Positions 9,288 to 18,422 of a DNA stretch of 64,000 bases are shown here, piece after piece. Source of the DNA: CAZYFH01 sp965249175 (GTDB lineage Bacteria > Acidobacteriota > Vicinamibacteria > Vicinamibacterales > UBA8438); NCBI GenBank assembly GCA_965249175.1, contig OZ252227.1:5022001-5086000 (forward strand), read 5' to 3'. The notes below the pieces were generated by a model. The model had not been told where the DNA came from. It made no database searches and was given only the letters and a program-made list of their open reading frames with translations. How positions within the stretch are numbered: position 1 is the stretch's first letter; every line of letters begins with the position of its first letter. The translations under genes and the position numbers were made by a program.

Positions 9288-11390
9288 ATGTCCGCGCCTT
9301 CCGCGCGAGCGCTCCTTCGATCGGCGGGACCTGTTGTCGATCGACTGTATGACGGCGGACGCGCCGGAGGCGCCATCATCGCCGCGGTCGCCGTCTTCGT
9401 CCTGTTTCAGTCGTTCTTTTGGGCGTCCCACGTGCCGTTGACGCTCAAGTTCGGGGCCCTGGCCATCGCGCTCATCAGCGCGTGGAGACCGGCCGACGGG
9501 CTGCTCGTCGTCGCCGGGCTGACTCCCTTTGGACTCATGTTGACCTCGCGAGTCTTCTCGGCCAATCCCGGGCGAATCACTGAGGCAATCGTGGTGGCGT
9601 TTCTCGCCGGGTATGCCATCCGCACTGTGACCGACCGGCTGGTGCGCCGGGGCCAAGCTCGTGACGGTGGCGCAACCGATCGGAGGGAAGTGCCTGCGCA
9701 TCTCGTGGTGCCCGCGGTCCTGTTCTGCGTGGTCATCCTCGCCTCGTGTGTGGTCCACTACGGGTTTGTCCAGGTGTGGCACGACCGGCCCCGCCTGTTC
9801 TTCGCACGATTCGTCGAGTTCGTGGTACTGGGCTACCACGGCGACCGGGGCAACTACGACCCTCTCGCATCCGACGCCGGGTTCCGCTTCTTCGGCTTTG
9901 CGCTCTTCACTGTGCAGAGCGTGGCGCTCTGTTTCATCGCGTGCCATCTATGCCTCAAGACGCCGGCCGTCATTCCACGCCTGCTTCGCATGGTGGTGGC
10001 GGGAGCTGTCGGCGCCGCGGCGCTCAGCTTCGTCGCGCTCGCCCAGGCAGCGGCGGCGGCCCCCGACCTGATGGCGACGTGGCCCGCGCTTCTCGAGCGC
10101 CGGTGGACGATGTTCACGCCGAAGCTCAACACGGCGGCTTCGCTGTTCGTACTGGCCGCGCCGATCGCAATCGGCGTGGGAGCGACGGCCGGACATCGTC
10201 GACTCGGATGGATGGCATCGGCGGCCGTCATCATCGGTGCCCTCTGGATCAACGGCACCCGCGTCGCCTTGATTGCCGCCATCCTTGTACTCGCGGCGAC
10301 CGCCATCTGGTACGTCACGCGGCAGCGCGGAGGTCTGAAGCAGGTCGGGGTGCCGGTCATCGTCAGCCTGCTCGTGCTCACGGTCGGCGGCGCCGCAATC
10401 GCCTTCCATCGTATGTCGTCAGCCAGGGCCATTCCTGCAGCTCAGTCGCTCATCTATCGGTACGAGTTCAACAAGACCGCGCTCCTGATGTTCGCATCGA
10501 GCCCAGCCTTTGGCGTCGGGATCGACCAGTACTACCTGCAGTCGGAGACCTTTGGCTCGCGGGACCTGCCGGCCTTTTATCGCCGCGTCCCCTCGCACAA
10601 CCCGTTTCTTCAGACTGCCGGCGAGCTCGGCTTGGCCGGATTGATCCCCTTCGTCTGGATGCTCGGGGCGGCGGCGTGGCTGAGCCTTCTGGCTCTTCGT
10701 GAACGACCCAAGGATAAGGTCGTCCTCGGCGTCGTCGCGGGCCTGACGACGTTTCTTCTCACGACAGCCTCCTCGGGCCACCCGTTGCTGATCGAGATCA
10801 CCGCATACACGTTCTGGGTCGTCCTCGGAGCAGGAATCGCGCTGGCGACCGTCACACACGCCCCCCGTGTGCGTCAAAGGGGCGGACTTCCGCCATGGGC
10901 ACGGCAGGTGCTGGTCGTCGGCATCGTGGTGCTGGCGGTGTCCGTACCGATCCGATGGCGTGAGGCTCGGAGGGACATCGACTACACGAACATCAGCTAC
11001 GGCCTGCACGGATGGGAGGAAGCAGGCGGCGCGCGTTACCGCTGGACGTCTGACCGAGTCACCTATTTCGTTGGCCCCGAGACCACGGTCATCGAGCTGC
11101 CCTTAAGGGCCCCGCTCGTCGACACGACCGGCCCCATGACGGTTGACGTTCTGCTTGACGGACAGCTGGCGAATCGGCTGGAACTGACCCAGCGAGACTG
11201 GCTACCGATGCGGATGATTATTCCACCGACCGACGAATCGTTCCGGGTGCTCGAGTTGAGAATTAGCCCCACGTGGTTTCCAGCGGCGATCCTGCCCGAG
11301 AGCACCGACCCGCGAGAATTGGGAATCATGGTGGGTGAGATGCGACGGTTGCACGAGGAGTTGCCTCCGGGCCTCGCTCGCTCCGGCTGA
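9288..11390 (+). CDS. O-antigen polymerase/ligase (Wzy/WaaL-type), with large C-terminal domain
   Basis: A 700-residue protein whose first 520 residues hold about 12 hydrophobic segments. A periplasmic loop ends in SHNPFLQTAGELGLAGLIPF (residues 434-453), which is the Wzy_C/O-antigen ligase signature containing the conserved His. After the last helix (near residue 555) about 150 mostly soluble residues follow, a longer tail than usual and of unknown role. It polymerises or ligates flipped repeat units at the outer face of the cytoplasmic membrane. It starts 21 bp after the radical SAM gene and ends 43 bp before a convergent gene. Polymerase and ligase cannot be separated by sequence alone. 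Confidence 0.83.
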   Translation: MSAPSARALLRSAGPVVDRLYDGGRAGGAIIAAVAVFVLFQSFFWASHVPLTLKFGALAIALISAWRPADGLLVVAGLTPFGLMLTSRVFSANPGRITEAIVVAFLAGYAIRTVTDRLVRRGQARDGGATDRREVPAHLVVPAVLFCVVILASCVVHYGFVQVWHDRPRLFFARFVEFVVLGYHGDRGNYDPLASDAGFRFFGFALFTVQSVALCFIACHLCLKTPAVIPRLLRMVVAGAVGAAALSFVALAQAAAAAPDLMATWPALLERRWTMFTPKLNTAASLFVLAAPIAIGVGATAGHRRLGWMASAAVIIGALWINGTRVALIAAILVLAATAIWYVTRQRGGLKQVGVPVIVSLLVLTVGGAAIAFHRMSSARAIPAAQSLIYRYEFNKTALLMFASSPAFGVGIDQYYLQSETFGSRDLPAFYRRVPSHNPFLQTAGELGLAGLIPFVWMLGAAAWLSLLALRERPKDKVVLGVVAGLTTFLLTTASSGHPLLIEITAYTFWVVLGAGIALATVTHAPRVRQRGGLPPWARQVLVVGIVVLAVSVPIRWREARRDIDYTNISYGLHGWEEAGGARYRWTSDRVTYFVGPETTVIELPLRAPLVDTTGPMTVDVLLDGQLANRLELTQRDWLPMRMIIPPTDESFRVLELRISPTWFPAAILPESTDPRELGIMVGEMRRLHEELPPGLARSG

Positions 11391-11433
11391 TTCGGCCAGG
11401 GGCAGACCGTCACACTCAATTCCCCTCGCACGC

Positions 11434-13239
11434 TCAGCTGGCGACGATGCGCTGCATACCCACCTGCATCCGCGCCAGAGTCACCCCCCGGGCCTCGCAT
11501 ACATGATTGAGCTCGTGTAGACGCGCAGTGTCCACAGGGTTCGCGCACAGGACGACCGTATCGACTTCATCGCTCAGTATCAGCGAGAGCAGTTTCTCGT
11601 ACCCTCCGAGCACCGCGTAACCATGTAACCGCCGACCGTGCTGCGTGGCGTCATCATCGATGAAACCGACCATTCGGCACCGTGAGTCCGGCTCCCCTGC
11701 CAAATTTCGAAGCGCGGCAACGCCACCGCCGTCCACGCCGTACACGACGAGACGCTCTCCGGTACTCCGCCCGCGGAGGATGAGCTCACTCAAGAGCCTG
11801 AAGGACGATCGGAATCCCATGACGAGGAACATGAGGAGCACGGCGTAGATAACGAAGACGGTTCGCGAGTAATCCTCAAACCGATAGCCGAACACCAGGA
11901 CAACGACGACGGCTGTCGTGCCCAAAACCACAGCCTTGGCAAAGACGACACTATCGATGAGCGTGAAGTATCGCCACACGCCTTGGTAGGCGCCCGTGCT
12001 GAAGAGGGCGAGCATCTGGACGCCCACGACGATCGGCAGCGACTGCAGAAACAGCGGAAAGTTCCGGCTCCACTCATTCCCTTCGAACCGCAAACGGTAC
12101 GCCGCATAGTACGCCACCGAGACGAGGCAGACGTCGAGCACGATCTCCGCGACCCGTCGCTTGTAGATGAAGTTCACGACGAGCGGGGTAATCGTACCGC
12201 TGCTGAGTCCGTCTGGCTCGCCATCCTCGTAGACACGGACCTGCGAGAGATACACCGCGAAGATTGCCATCACCAGGAGGAGAAGCGCCCCGAGTAAGCC
12301 TGACCAGCCGGGACTGACGTAGTTGGTAAGGACACCCACCGCTCCCCCGAGCGCCGCCAACGCCCAGAGGACGGCTACCGCTGTACGCTCAGAGAGCCCG
12401 ATAGCGACGAGTCTGTGAGATGAGTGGTCGCGCCCGCCGGTCGCCGGCGCCCGTCCCGACAGCAAACGAGACAGTGTCACGAGGGTCGTGTCGAAAATCG
12501 GGATCAGCAGCACGAATGCGGGTACAGCGATGACCGAGAGCACGCTCGGCTGCCCGCTCGTCACGCTCTCTAGATCGAGTGCGAGCGTGGCAAGGCTGAC
12601 ACCAATGAAGAGACTGCCGCTGTCACCGAGAAACACCGACGCCGGATGCAGGTTGTAGACGAGAAACGCGGTGGTAGCACCGAGCAGCAACGACAGATAC
12701 ACGAGCTCTGGCGGCTGCGGCGAGCCGCCGGCATATACGACCAGCAGCGACACACCCGCGATGAGTGTCACACCGGCACAGAGCCCGTCCATGTTGTCGA
12801 GCAGATTGAAGGCATTCGTGATGCCGACGATCCAGACGAGCGTGAGCAGCGTATCCCCCGTGAGCGTTTCGACCCACTGCAGCCGGTACCCGAAAAACAC
12901 CAACAGCGAGGCGATCGCGATCTCGGCGATTAGCTTGGTGGACGGCTTGAGCGACCGGAGGTCGTCTGCCAGGCCGACGGCGAACATCAACCCGGCGGTC
13001 AATAGGAGCACCCAGACCGGCCGGGGCTGGCCGACGACCACCATCAGACCAAGAACGGTCACGCTCAGCGCAACGCCTCCCAGCATCGGCGTCGACCGCG
13101 TGTTCCATCGGTCTCGCGTCGGGCGCGCCACATAGCCGTGTTCGCGTGCGAAGTACCGACACGCCGGCACGAGCGCGAGCGCCGTGAGGAAAGCCGCGAC
13201 GTACGATCCAAGGAGCAGCGTCATCGAGATGGGTCCCAC
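11434..13239 (-). CDS. WecA/MraY-type sugar-1-phosphate transferase fused to FlaA1/WbpM membrane and nucleotide-binding half
   Basis: A 601-residue fusion. Residues 1-335 are a polyprenyl-phosphate sugar-1-phosphate transferase: DD at 92-93, NAFNLLDNMDGL at 142-153, FLGDSGS at 203-209, PIFDTT, and HSSHR at 272-276 are its catalytic motifs. It would start the glycan on undecaprenyl phosphate. Residues 360-480 form about four helices and 497-601 a Rossmann domain (VVYGVDGGGVAAL, MVGFIDDD), matching the amino-terminal half of FlaA1/WbpM-type dehydratases without their catalytic SDR domain. The start is GTG at 13239, or ATG at 13224. It converges on the polymerase gene and lies 117 bp downstream of neuC. 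A matching SDR half is encoded near 54 kb. Confidence 0.85.
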   Translation of the reverse strand: MGPISMTLLLGSYVAAFLTALALVPACRYFAREHGYVARPTRDRWNTRSTPMLGGVALSVTVLGLMVVVGQPRPVWVLLLTAGLMFAVGLADDLRSLKPSTKLIAEIAIASLLVFFGYRLQWVETLTGDTLLTLVWIVGITNAFNLLDNMDGLCAGVTLIAGVSLLVVYAGGSPQPPELVYLSLLLGATTAFLVYNLHPASVFLGDSGSLFIGVSLATLALDLESVTSGQPSVLSVIAVPAFVLLIPIFDTTLVTLSRLLSGRAPATGGRDHSSHRLVAIGLSERTAVAVLWALAALGGAVGVLTNYVSPGWSGLLGALLLLVMAIFAVYLSQVRVYEDGEPDGLSSGTITPLVVNFIYKRRVAEIVLDVCLVSVAYYAAYRLRFEGNEWSRNFPLFLQSLPIVVGVQMLALFSTGAYQGVWRYFTLIDSVVFAKAVVLGTTAVVVVLVFGYRFEDYSRTVFVIYAVLLMFLVMGFRSSFRLLSELILRGRSTGERLVVYGVDGGGVAALRNLAGEPDSRCRMVGFIDDDATQHGRRLHGYAVLGGYEKLLSLILSDEVDTVVLCANPVDTARLHELNHVCEARGVTLARMQVGMQRIVAS

Positions 13240-13356
13240 TGCGTCCGTCGACTACACGGACTTCGGGGCCGCGCACTCTTGTCGCCCGTGACCCTCGCGA
13301 ACGACATGTGAAGTACTCCGCTGGCGCGTCCTCGGCGTCCACTAACCCCGCAATCG

Positions 13357-14541
13357 TCAGCCCGCCGTGTCCGATCGGTCCGTATAGGACAGCGTCTTGT
13401 GCACCGATAGCGACGACTCGGCCAGCACCGCGGCAATCCGCTCGGCCGCATGACCGTTTCCGTAGAGGGGCGAAGGCTCGTAGCGACCGTGCGCCACCTG
13501 GCGCTCGATCGCCGCCTCGATGTCAGCGGCCACGTGCGGCGCGTCGGTCACGTTCGCGCCCCGTTCCCGCGCGCGCTGGCGCGACCCGATGTTCACGCAC
13601 GGGACTCCGAGAAACGCCCCTTCCCGAATCCCAGACGACGAATTACCCACCAGACAGGCGGCATTGTTAATGAGGCACGCGTAGTCTTCCGCGGCGAAAT
13701 TCCTGAAGAAATGAATGTAGCCCGGATTGGCTCGCTCCCGGAATATTCGCAGGCCTTTTGAGATGTCATCGGACCCCGCGTCGACGTTGGGCCACAACCA
13801 GATCACCTGCATCCCCCACCGTCCGACTTGCTCGATCGCCGTCAACGTCTCGCGGACCTGGGTGAGCCCGTCGCCGTACTCGGTCGTGACCGGGTGCTGG
13901 AGGACGACGATGTAGGGTCTGGACGAATCGACCGGCGCGCCGACGCCATGATAGCGCTCGAAGATATCCTCGGGAAGCGAAAGGTCAGTGTCGACCAGCA
14001 GGTCCAGCGACGGGCACCCGGTCAGATGCACCGTCTCGGGGAGCTCACCCATGCGAATCAGGAAGTCCCGCGCCTGGGTCGTGGCGGGAAAGTGGATATG
14101 CGACAATTTAGTGACCGCGTGCCGTACGTTTTCGTCAATCGAGCCGCTGACTTCGCCACCCTGAGTATGTGCCACCGGAATATTCATGTAGCTCGCCGCG
14201 ATTGCCGTCGCGATCGTCTCGAACCGGTCCGCCACCGTCAGCACTATGTCCGGCATCAGGTTCTCGAAGTGCGTCGCCAGCTCCACGATGCCCAACCCGG
14301 TCGACTTGGCCATTGTGGTTGGGGTCTCCCCCTCCACGATCGAATGGACGACACTATCCGGAACGAAGCCGTCCTCCCGAATGACGTTCACCACCGAACC
14401 GAATCGGTGGAGTAGCGCGGACGCGCCGACAATCAGTTGCAGTTCGAGGCTCGAGTGCGCCCGAATCGATCTCAGAACCGTCTTAATGCGCGCGTAATTG
14501 GCTCGGCTGTTCACAATCACGCAGACCTTACGACTACTCAT
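13357..14541 (-). CDS. neuC: UDP-GlcNAc 2-epimerase, hydrolysing (nonulosonic acid pathway)
   Basis: A 394-residue GT-B-like epimerase that would convert UDP-GlcNAc to ManNAc and UDP, the first step of sialic-acid-type synthesis. Visible family motifs are VIVNSRANYARI at the start, ADRFETIATAIAASYMNIPVAHTQGGEVSGSIDENVRHAVTKL in pieces (E and D/H residues of the active site), LTGCPSLDLL, and the UDP-binding segment CLVGNSSSGIREGAFLGVP. The ATG at 14541 is taken; a TTG precedes it. It overlaps the end of neuB by 8 bp, so the two are translationally coupled. A legionaminate-type homologue acting on a different sugar cannot be excluded. Confidence 0.9.
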   Translation of the reverse strand: MSSRKVCVIVNSRANYARIKTVLRSIRAHSSLELQLIVGASALLHRFGSVVNVIREDGFVPDSVVHSIVEGETPTTMAKSTGLGIVELATHFENLMPDIVLTVADRFETIATAIAASYMNIPVAHTQGGEVSGSIDENVRHAVTKLSHIHFPATTQARDFLIRMGELPETVHLTGCPSLDLLVDTDLSLPEDIFERYHGVGAPVDSSRPYIVVLQHPVTTEYGDGLTQVRETLTAIEQVGRWGMQVIWLWPNVDAGSDDISKGLRIFRERANPGYIHFFRNFAAEDYACLINNAACLVGNSSSGIREGAFLGVPCVNIGSRQRARERGANVTDAPHVAADIEAAIERQVAHGRYEPSPLYGNGHAAERIAAVLAESSLSVHKTLSYTDRSDTAG

Positions 14542-15568
14542 CAAGATCTCCCCATCGAATGAGCCGGTCCGGCGTTACGTCGCGCGCCAGACGTCGTCCG
14601 AGCAGGTCTTCGAGCGCGTCGACCGGGATTCCCGATCCCGGTTTCCTGTACACGAGCATCCCGCGTTCGAGCACCGTGCCGGCCGAGAGCGATCGTGACG
14701 GCGAGAGGCTCCTACCGAACGTGACCCGCAGGTCCGAGAGCGACTCCGCCACGGCATCCTTGTCCACTGGATGTGACGCCATCGTAGCAAACGCATCTCG
14801 CGCACGCGCCAGCAACGCCAGCTCGTCGAAGGTCACCGACGCTGGGACGTCGGGACCGAACGCCCGGCGGTGAAAGGCGACGTGAACTTCGACGACCGTC
14901 GCACCCCGTGCCATCGCGAGGAGCGCCGGATACGGGGTCCCGGAATGGTCGGACAGACCCACCGGGCACTCGTATCGACGTGTCATGTCGTCCAGCACAT
15001 TGATACCAACTTGCGAGAGTGGTGTCGGGTACTGGCTGGTGCATTGCAACAGAACGATCTCCGCGTTTCGTTCGTGGAGAAACTGAACGGCATCGTCAAT
15101 CTCGCACCACTGACTCATCCCCGTGCTAAGAAGGATGGGTCCACCGGCGTCAAGCATTGCCTCTAGGAGGTCACGCGAACGGACTTCGCCCGATCCCACC
15201 TTCCACGCCGGTACGCCAAGGTTCGCCAGCATACGGACCGCCTCCACGGAGAACGGCGAGCTCAGGAAATGCAGACCTCGGTCGCGCGCGTGGCCAGCGA
15301 GGGCCTTCCACTGCGGAGCCTGGAACTCTATCCTCCGCCAGTAGTCGTACCGGCTCTCATCCTGGGCCGAGAATCGGACGCGAAACGATTCGTCCATCGT
15401 CGACTCGGCGGCGGCGATGTGCGTCTGGAATTTGATGGCGTCGGCGCCCACGTCCGCCGCGGCGTCGATGAACGCGTGCGCGCTCCCTAACGATCCATCA
15501 TGAGCCTGCGCGACTTCCGCAATGAGGAACGTCTTGGGAGCACCAACGTGGAAGGAGAGCGTACTCAC
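14534..15568 (-). CDS. neuB: N-acetylneuraminate (nonulosonate) synthase
   Basis: Condenses an N-acylhexosamine such as ManNAc with phosphoenolpyruvate. The amino-terminal TIM barrel shows LIAEVAQAHDGSLG, ADAIKFQTH, LSTGMSQWCEID, LLQCTSQYPTP and VGLSDHSGTPYPAL. The carboxy-terminal 70 residues (SAGTVLERGMLVYRKPGSGI) form the SAF/antifreeze-like domain typical of NeuB. The product is 344 residues from GTG at 15568, which has AGAAGGA just upstream; a TTG at 15589 would add seven residues. It is the first gene of a neuB-neuC pair reading away from a 378-bp control region. The cytidylyltransferase neuA lies 14 kb away in a second operon. Confidence 0.92.
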   Translation of the reverse strand: MSTLSFHVGAPKTFLIAEVAQAHDGSLGSAHAFIDAAADVGADAIKFQTHIAAAESTMDESFRVRFSAQDESRYDYWRRIEFQAPQWKALAGHARDRGLHFLSSPFSVEAVRMLANLGVPAWKVGSGEVRSRDLLEAMLDAGGPILLSTGMSQWCEIDDAVQFLHERNAEIVLLQCTSQYPTPLSQVGINVLDDMTRRYECPVGLSDHSGTPYPALLAMARGATVVEVHVAFHRRAFGPDVPASVTFDELALLARARDAFATMASHPVDKDAVAESLSDLRVTFGRSLSPSRSLSAGTVLERGMLVYRKPGSGIPVDALEDLLGRRLARDVTPDRLIRWGDLDE

Positions 15569-15645
15569 GGTCCTTCTTCGTGGCTGCAACGTGTGTGCGG
15601 TACCGCCTCGCCGAAGTGACGGGACATTCTCATCCGCGATGAAGG

Positions 15646-15660
15646 GCGACTACGAGTCGC
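15646..15660. promoter_or_regulatory. Inverted repeat, possible operator
   Basis: GCGACT-ACG-AGTCGC is a perfect 6-bp dyad with a 3-bp centre, 78 bp upstream of the neuB start. Its size and position suit a repressor site, but this is unproven. Confidence 0.3.
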
Positions 15661-15729
15661 ACTCACGGATCGACACGACGGGCTTTCTCGTCCTACACTC
15701 TTGACCATGGTCGTGGGCCTGCCCGACGC

Positions 15730-15746
15730 GTCAGTCACGTACTGAC
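15730..15746. promoter_or_regulatory. Inverted repeat, possible operator
   Basis: GTCAGT-CACGT-ACTGAC is a perfect 6-bp dyad with a 5-bp centre, roughly midway in the divergent region. It lies 35 bp before the promoter-like hexamers at 15781. Confidence 0.3.
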
Positions 15747-15780
15747 CGACCCGATCAGACCCATATCCTACACTGACACT

Positions 15781-15809
15781 TTGTCCATCGCATGTTGGAC
15801 GGATATCAA
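15781..15809 (+). promoter_or_regulatory. Possible sigma70 promoter for the GT4 pair
   Basis: TTGTCC (15781-15786), a 17-bp spacer and TATCAA (15804-15809) match four or five of six consensus bases each. They face the GT4 genes, with a leader of about 130 nt to GTG 15947. Confidence 0.3.
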
Positions 15810-15946
15810 CACCCGACTGCAGCCACGGCCTTCCGTGCCGGAGTACGAAGCACGTCAAGAAGAGTCCGCGATGGATATGCCGAAGACATTTGCAGGCTGT
15901 ACGGCCATCTCGACCCGTATCCGGCGTCGAGTCGTTGCCCCCAGTC

Positions 15947-17098
15947 GTGAACAAGGCACACCTCACCATCTTTGTTCCGTCGCTCCGTGGAGGCGGGGCC
16001 GAGCGCGTCATGGTCACGCTCGCCACCGAGTTCGCGCGGAGCGGTGTTCGCGTGTCGCTTGTGTTGCCGACGGCGACAGGTCCATACCTGTCGCGAGTCC
16101 CGCCGGACGTCCGAATCGTTGATCTTGACTGCGCGCGCGTCGTGTCGTCCCTGCCTGGGCTCGTCGGTTACCTCCGGCGGGAGCGCCCGGAGGCGCTGCT
16201 GTCGGCCATGACGCATGCGAACGTGATTGCGTTGTGGGCAAGACGTCTTGCAGGAGTCCGCACACGACTGGTCGTAAGCGAACGCAATACTCTGTCCCGC
16301 ACCTCTCGCTCCTCGCCGGTATTGAGGCGCGAGCTCATGCCGCGTCTTGCGAAGCGCTTCTACCCATGGGCCGACGCGATCGTGGCCGTATCGTCCGGCG
16401 TTGCAGACGACCTAGCGGAAGTCGCGAGTCTGCCGAGGGAGCGCATTACCGTGATTCACAATCCGATCGTTTCCGACTCGCTCATCGAACTTTCCGAACA
16501 GGCGCCCCACCATCCGTGGTTCGAGATTGACAGGCCGCCGGTGGTCCTCGGTGTTGGTCGGTTAACCCCCCAAAAAGACTTTCCGACATTGATAGCTGCG
16601 TTTGCGAAACTCCGCACACAGCAACGGACCAACCTGGTGATACTCGGCGAGGGAACAGAGCGGCTGCGCCTACAGCGACTCGTGGCGAGCCTGGGTCTCA
16701 GCGAACATGTAAGCATGCCAGGGTTTGTAGACAACCCGCCATCGTACATGGCACGCGCGGCAGTGGTCGTCCTCTCCTCGGCATGGGAAGGGTTTCCGGC
16801 GGTGCTGGTGGAAGCCATGGCGTGTGGCACCCCAGTCGTGAGCACGGACTGTCCGAGCGGGCCGTCTGAAATCCTCGGAGATGGCGCACACGGCACGCTC
16901 GTGCCGGTAGGCGACATCGACGCTCTCGCGACGGCAATCGCGGAGACGCTGACAGGAACTCCGGACCTCGAACGCCTTCGTCATCGGGCACGTGCGTTCG
17001 ACGTACGCGCGGGTGCCGAAGCGTACCGGAGTCTCCTGCTCGTAGCGAGCGGTCACTCGCACAGCGCGGAGTCGCCGGGCTTCGCTCGGGGAACGTAA
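15947..17098 (+). CDS. Family 4 glycosyltransferase
   Basis: A 383-residue GT-B enzyme. The amino half begins MNKAHLTIFVPSLRGGGAERV, the glycine-rich acceptor loop of the WbnK/PimA-like GT4s. The donor half has VVLGVGRLTPQKDFPTLI, NLVILGEGTERLRLQRL and VVLSSAWEGFPAVLVEAMACGTPVV, with the catalytic-type glutamates. GTG 15947 is chosen because the conserved domain starts there; a TTG at 15890 would add 19 unrelated residues. The following GT4 begins 10 bp later, so the pair is an operon. It probably acts on the same repeat unit as the other transferases. Confidence 0.87.
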   Translation: MNKAHLTIFVPSLRGGGAERVMVTLATEFARSGVRVSLVLPTATGPYLSRVPPDVRIVDLDCARVVSSLPGLVGYLRRERPEALLSAMTHANVIALWARRLAGVRTRLVVSERNTLSRTSRSSPVLRRELMPRLAKRFYPWADAIVAVSSGVADDLAEVASLPRERITVIHNPIVSDSLIELSEQAPHHPWFEIDRPPVVLGVGRLTPQKDFPTLIAAFAKLRTQQRTNLVILGEGTERLRLQRLVASLGLSEHVSMPGFVDNPPSYMARAAVVVLSSAWEGFPAVLVEAMACGTPVVSTDCPSGPSEILGDGAHGTLVPVGDIDALATAIAETLTGTPDLERLRHRARAFDVRAGAEAYRSLLLVASGHSHSAESPGFARGT

Positions 17099-17108
17099 GG
17101 CAACAACG

Positions 17109-18293
17109 GTGGCCTCCATGCAGGCTGGTGACGTGGGTACGGTCGCTCCGACCGGTCCCACACGAGTGCTTCATGTCATTACTGACCTGCGTGTCGCCGG
17201 CGCGCAAGTCAGCCTGTGCAGGCTATTGACGAGGCTGGACCGCGCCGAGTTCGAGGCCGCAGTGGTGTCGCTCAAGGTCCGTGGCGTTATGGCGGAGAGG
17301 ATCACGAGCCTCGGCATACCGGTCTATTCGCTGCGGCTCGGGTACAGGGCGTCGAGTGCACTGGGCTTACGACAGTTCCATCGCGTGGCGGCGTCGTGGC
17401 GCCCAGACCTCCTACAAGGGTGGATGTACCACGGCAACCTGGCCGCCTCGATCGTCGCTGGGTTGATGAAACGCAGCCCACCCGTCGTGTGGAACGTTCG
17501 CCATTCGATCAATCGCTTGGACGAAGAATGCAGGCCCACACGGTGGATCATCAAGGGCGGCGCGTTGATGTCACGGTACGCGAAGAAGATCATTTACAAC
17601 TCTCATGTCAGCGCGCATCAACACGAGCGGCTCGGCTATAGCCAGGGCCGAACGGTCGTGATACCCAACGGTTTTGATACCGCTGATTTTGGACCATCTG
17701 AAGAACGGCGGCGTCACATGCGCAGCACCTCGGGCATTTCCGCGGATCAGTTCGTCGTAGGAATGCTCGCACGGTACCATCCAATGAAGGACCACGCTAA
17801 CTTCATCCAGGCTGCGAAGCGCATCCTCGCAACCCATCCGAACGCTGTGTTTCTCTTGGCCGGACGGGATGTGACGCTGGAGAACGTGGCTTTGCGGGAA
17901 CGAATTACGACGAGCGGTCTCACGACGTCGGTACGACTTCTCGGCGAGATAGCGGACGTACCGTCGTTTATGGCGGCACTAGATGTGCTCGCGTCGGCTT
18001 CCGCGTACGGCGAAGGATTCCCCAATGTCGTCGGCGAAGCAATGGCGGTCGGGGTGCCATGCGTCGTCACGGACGTCGGGGATTCTGCGATGTTGGTCGG
18101 CGATCAGGGGTCCGTCGTCCCTCCCCGGGATCCATCGGCGTTGGCGACGGCCATCGGCACTCTCATAGACCTGGGAACCGATGCGAGGGGGAAGATCGGA
18201 CTGGAAGCCAGAGACCGCATTGTGAAGAACTTCTCATTGGCCGACGTCTCGGGTCGCTATGCGGCACTCTACGGCGAAGTGCTGGAATCTTGA
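17109..18293 (+). CDS. Family 4 glycosyltransferase
   Basis: A 394-residue GT-B enzyme. It shows RVLHVITDLRVAGAQVSLCRL (glycine/acceptor loop), WNVRHSINRLDEE, FVVGMLARYHPMKDHANFI, FLLAGRDVTLENVALRE and ASAYGEGFPNVVGEAMAVGVPCVV. The last segment carries the ExxG-type motif. Translation may start at GTG 17109 or ATG 17118; both precede the conserved start. It is coupled to the GT4 upstream (10-bp gap) and is the last intact glycan gene before the IS630/IS66 block, 130 bp downstream. Confidence 0.88.
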   Translation: MASMQAGDVGTVAPTGPTRVLHVITDLRVAGAQVSLCRLLTRLDRAEFEAAVVSLKVRGVMAERITSLGIPVYSLRLGYRASSALGLRQFHRVAASWRPDLLQGWMYHGNLAASIVAGLMKRSPPVVWNVRHSINRLDEECRPTRWIIKGGALMSRYAKKIIYNSHVSAHQHERLGYSQGRTVVIPNGFDTADFGPSEERRRHMRSTSGISADQFVVGMLARYHPMKDHANFIQAAKRILATHPNAVFLLAGRDVTLENVALRERITTSGLTTSVRLLGEIADVPSFMAALDVLASASAYGEGFPNVVGEAMAVGVPCVVTDVGDSAMLVGDQGSVVPPRDPSALATAIGTLIDLGTDARGKIGLEARDRIVKNFSLADVSGRYAALYGEVLES

Positions 18294-18422
18294 GCTCGAA
18301 TCGATCTACTGAGCCAACCTCGATTTGCTATGACCTGTTCGTCGACATCGGCGAACAGCTCATGGGCTCTGCTATTTGGATGCGTGTCCGCGGCGCTCAA
18401 ATACAGTCTTGGGCTCGGGTGC

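Larger units (their letters stand above)
15569..15946. promoter_or_regulatory. Divergent intergenic region between neuB and a GT4 gene
   Basis: A 378-bp stretch with no convincing gene, sited between neuB-neuC (minus) and two GT4 genes (plus). It must hold promoters for both directions. It contains two perfect inverted repeats and a promoter-like sequence, listed separately. The ORFs that cross it have no family resemblance. Confidence 0.6.

Noticed and set aside
13221..13356. Rho-independent terminator or gene between the WecA fusion and neuC
   Set aside because: No stem with a T-run was seen and the gap is only 117 bp. The genes are probably co-transcribed.
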